Below are positions 63,501 to 64,000 of a stretch of 64,000 nt of DNA, in pieces. Numbering within the stretch: the first letter of the stretch is position 1; every line of letters starts with the position of its first letter. Below the pieces are notes generated by a model. It searched no databases. It worked only from the letters and a program-made list of their open reading frames with translations, and was not told the DNA's origin. This stretch comes from Volutella citrinella (taxonomy: Eukaryota; Ascomycota; Sordariomycetes; Hypocreales; Nectriaceae), in contig JAWZSP010000008.1 of NCBI GenBank assembly GCA_034401135.1, forward strand, positions 1,984,001-2,048,000. The letters are read 5' to 3'. A program made the position numbers and the translations under genes.

Positions 63501-64000
63501 GTTACTTAAAATTACTTAAAAATTATTATAATTTACTATTAAAACCTTAATAACTCTAAATCTAATTTATATTATTAATATTAATATTATCTAAGCTTAA
63601 GAACTTTAGTATTATAATTACTTACTTATACTATTAAAACTAAGATAAACTAATATAAAAAGGCTAGGAAAGTACTTAAAAAGCTTTATAAAAAAGAATT
63701 AAAAATATTATAAAAAGGCTGCTAATATAATAAGCTTATTATTTATTCTTTTAAATTATAAACTTATTTTAAAACCTATTTAATAACTAAGTAAAGTATT
63801 AAATAGTATTAAAATTTATTACTTAAAGGCTCTATAGTTACTACTTCTTAAGCTAGTTTATAAAAATATAAGACTTTTAAATAGCTTAATTAAAAATACC
63901 TTTTAATAAGTAAAGTATTTATATTTTAATAATAGCTTAAAAGTAAAACCTAGGCTTATTATAACCTAGCTAAAGATTTTTAAAAAAAGTAAAAAAACCC

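Larger units (their letters stand above)
28770..64000. repeat. 35 kb AT-rich, RIP-mutated repeat block (continues past the right edge)
   Basis: Extremely AT-rich sequence with no intact frame of notable length. CpA, TpG and CpG are almost missing, while CpT/ApG and CpC/GpG survive in parts (AAGCTT, CTTA, CCT, AGG). This is the expected result of RIP, in which fungi convert C to T, mainly at CpA, in duplicated DNA. Decayed retrotransposon coding motifs are readable at about 50.1-52.7 kb (-) and 59.4-63.4 kb (+). Mutation load varies by segment: 28.8-31.2 kb and about 39.9-46.2 kb are almost free of G and C, whereas 31.3-39 kb and most of 46.3-64 kb keep more. Not mitochondrial: no mitochondrial gene was seen, and retroelement motifs are present. 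Confidence 0.93.

Noticed and set aside
28770..64000. Mitochondrial insertion or contaminant as the source of the AT-rich half
   Set aside because: No mitochondrial genes or rRNA were recognised, while nuclear Gypsy motifs with C-to-T and G-to-A decay are present and duplicated copies show one-directional changes.
28770..64000. Centromere
   Set aside because: AT-rich, RIP-mutated retroelements fit a fungal centromere but also dispersed or subtelomeric heterochromatin; nothing in the sequence separates these without CENP-A mapping or chromosome position.

Overview
The window is nuclear DNA from a filamentous ascomycete, probably a Sordariomycete. The evidence is short GT-AG introns of about 50-80 nt with fungal branch points, a ferrichrome-type siderophore NRPS, an RNase T2, and an AT-rich block with the marks of repeat-induced point mutation (RIP). 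The taxon is an inference; nothing here identifies a species. The window has two contrasting halves.

Gene-bearing half, 1 to about 28.5 kb. A very large NRPS of the SidC/NPS2 ferrichrome type enters at the left edge and runs to 13,992 (+). It faces, tail to tail, a DUF1479 (2-oxoglutarate/Fe(II) oxygenase-like) gene with a long low-complexity N-terminus (14,244-16,691, -). A choline oxidase-type GMC oxidoreductase (18,095-19,729, -) and a betaine aldehyde dehydrogenase (23,167-24,693, +) diverge from a 3.4 kb intergenic region. Together they would convert choline to glycine betaine. Both end in peroxisomal-targeting-like tripeptides (PRL and AKL), and the oxidase stop codon lies inside a consensus 5' splice site. 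A secreted RNase T2 (24,880-26,156, -) has one intron. The last gene-like unit is a 5'-truncated adenylosuccinate synthetase copy that keeps its introns but has two frame lesions (26,991 to about 28,530, -).

AT-rich half, about 28.77-64 kb. Within roughly 100 bases the sequence becomes extremely AT-rich and stays so to the right edge. CpA/TpG and CpG are almost absent; the surviving C and G lie mostly in CpT/ApG and CpC/GpG. This is the expected product of RIP on transposons. Three families are visible. (i) A Ty3/Gypsy chromodomain-type element on the + strand is fairly complete at about 58.0-63.5 kb (zinc knuckle, RT, integrase, likely chromodomain). A shorter and far more mutated copy lies at about 29.5-30.7 kb. 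(ii) A second Gypsy element lies on the - strand at about 50.1-52.7 kb. (iii) A roughly 6.5 kb element of undetermined family is present twice in direct orientation (about 32.56-39.0 and 39.52-46.19 kb). In both duplicated families one copy kept CpT/CpC sites that the other lost, so RIP went beyond its usual CpA target in a copy-specific way. No intact gene was found in the AT-rich half.
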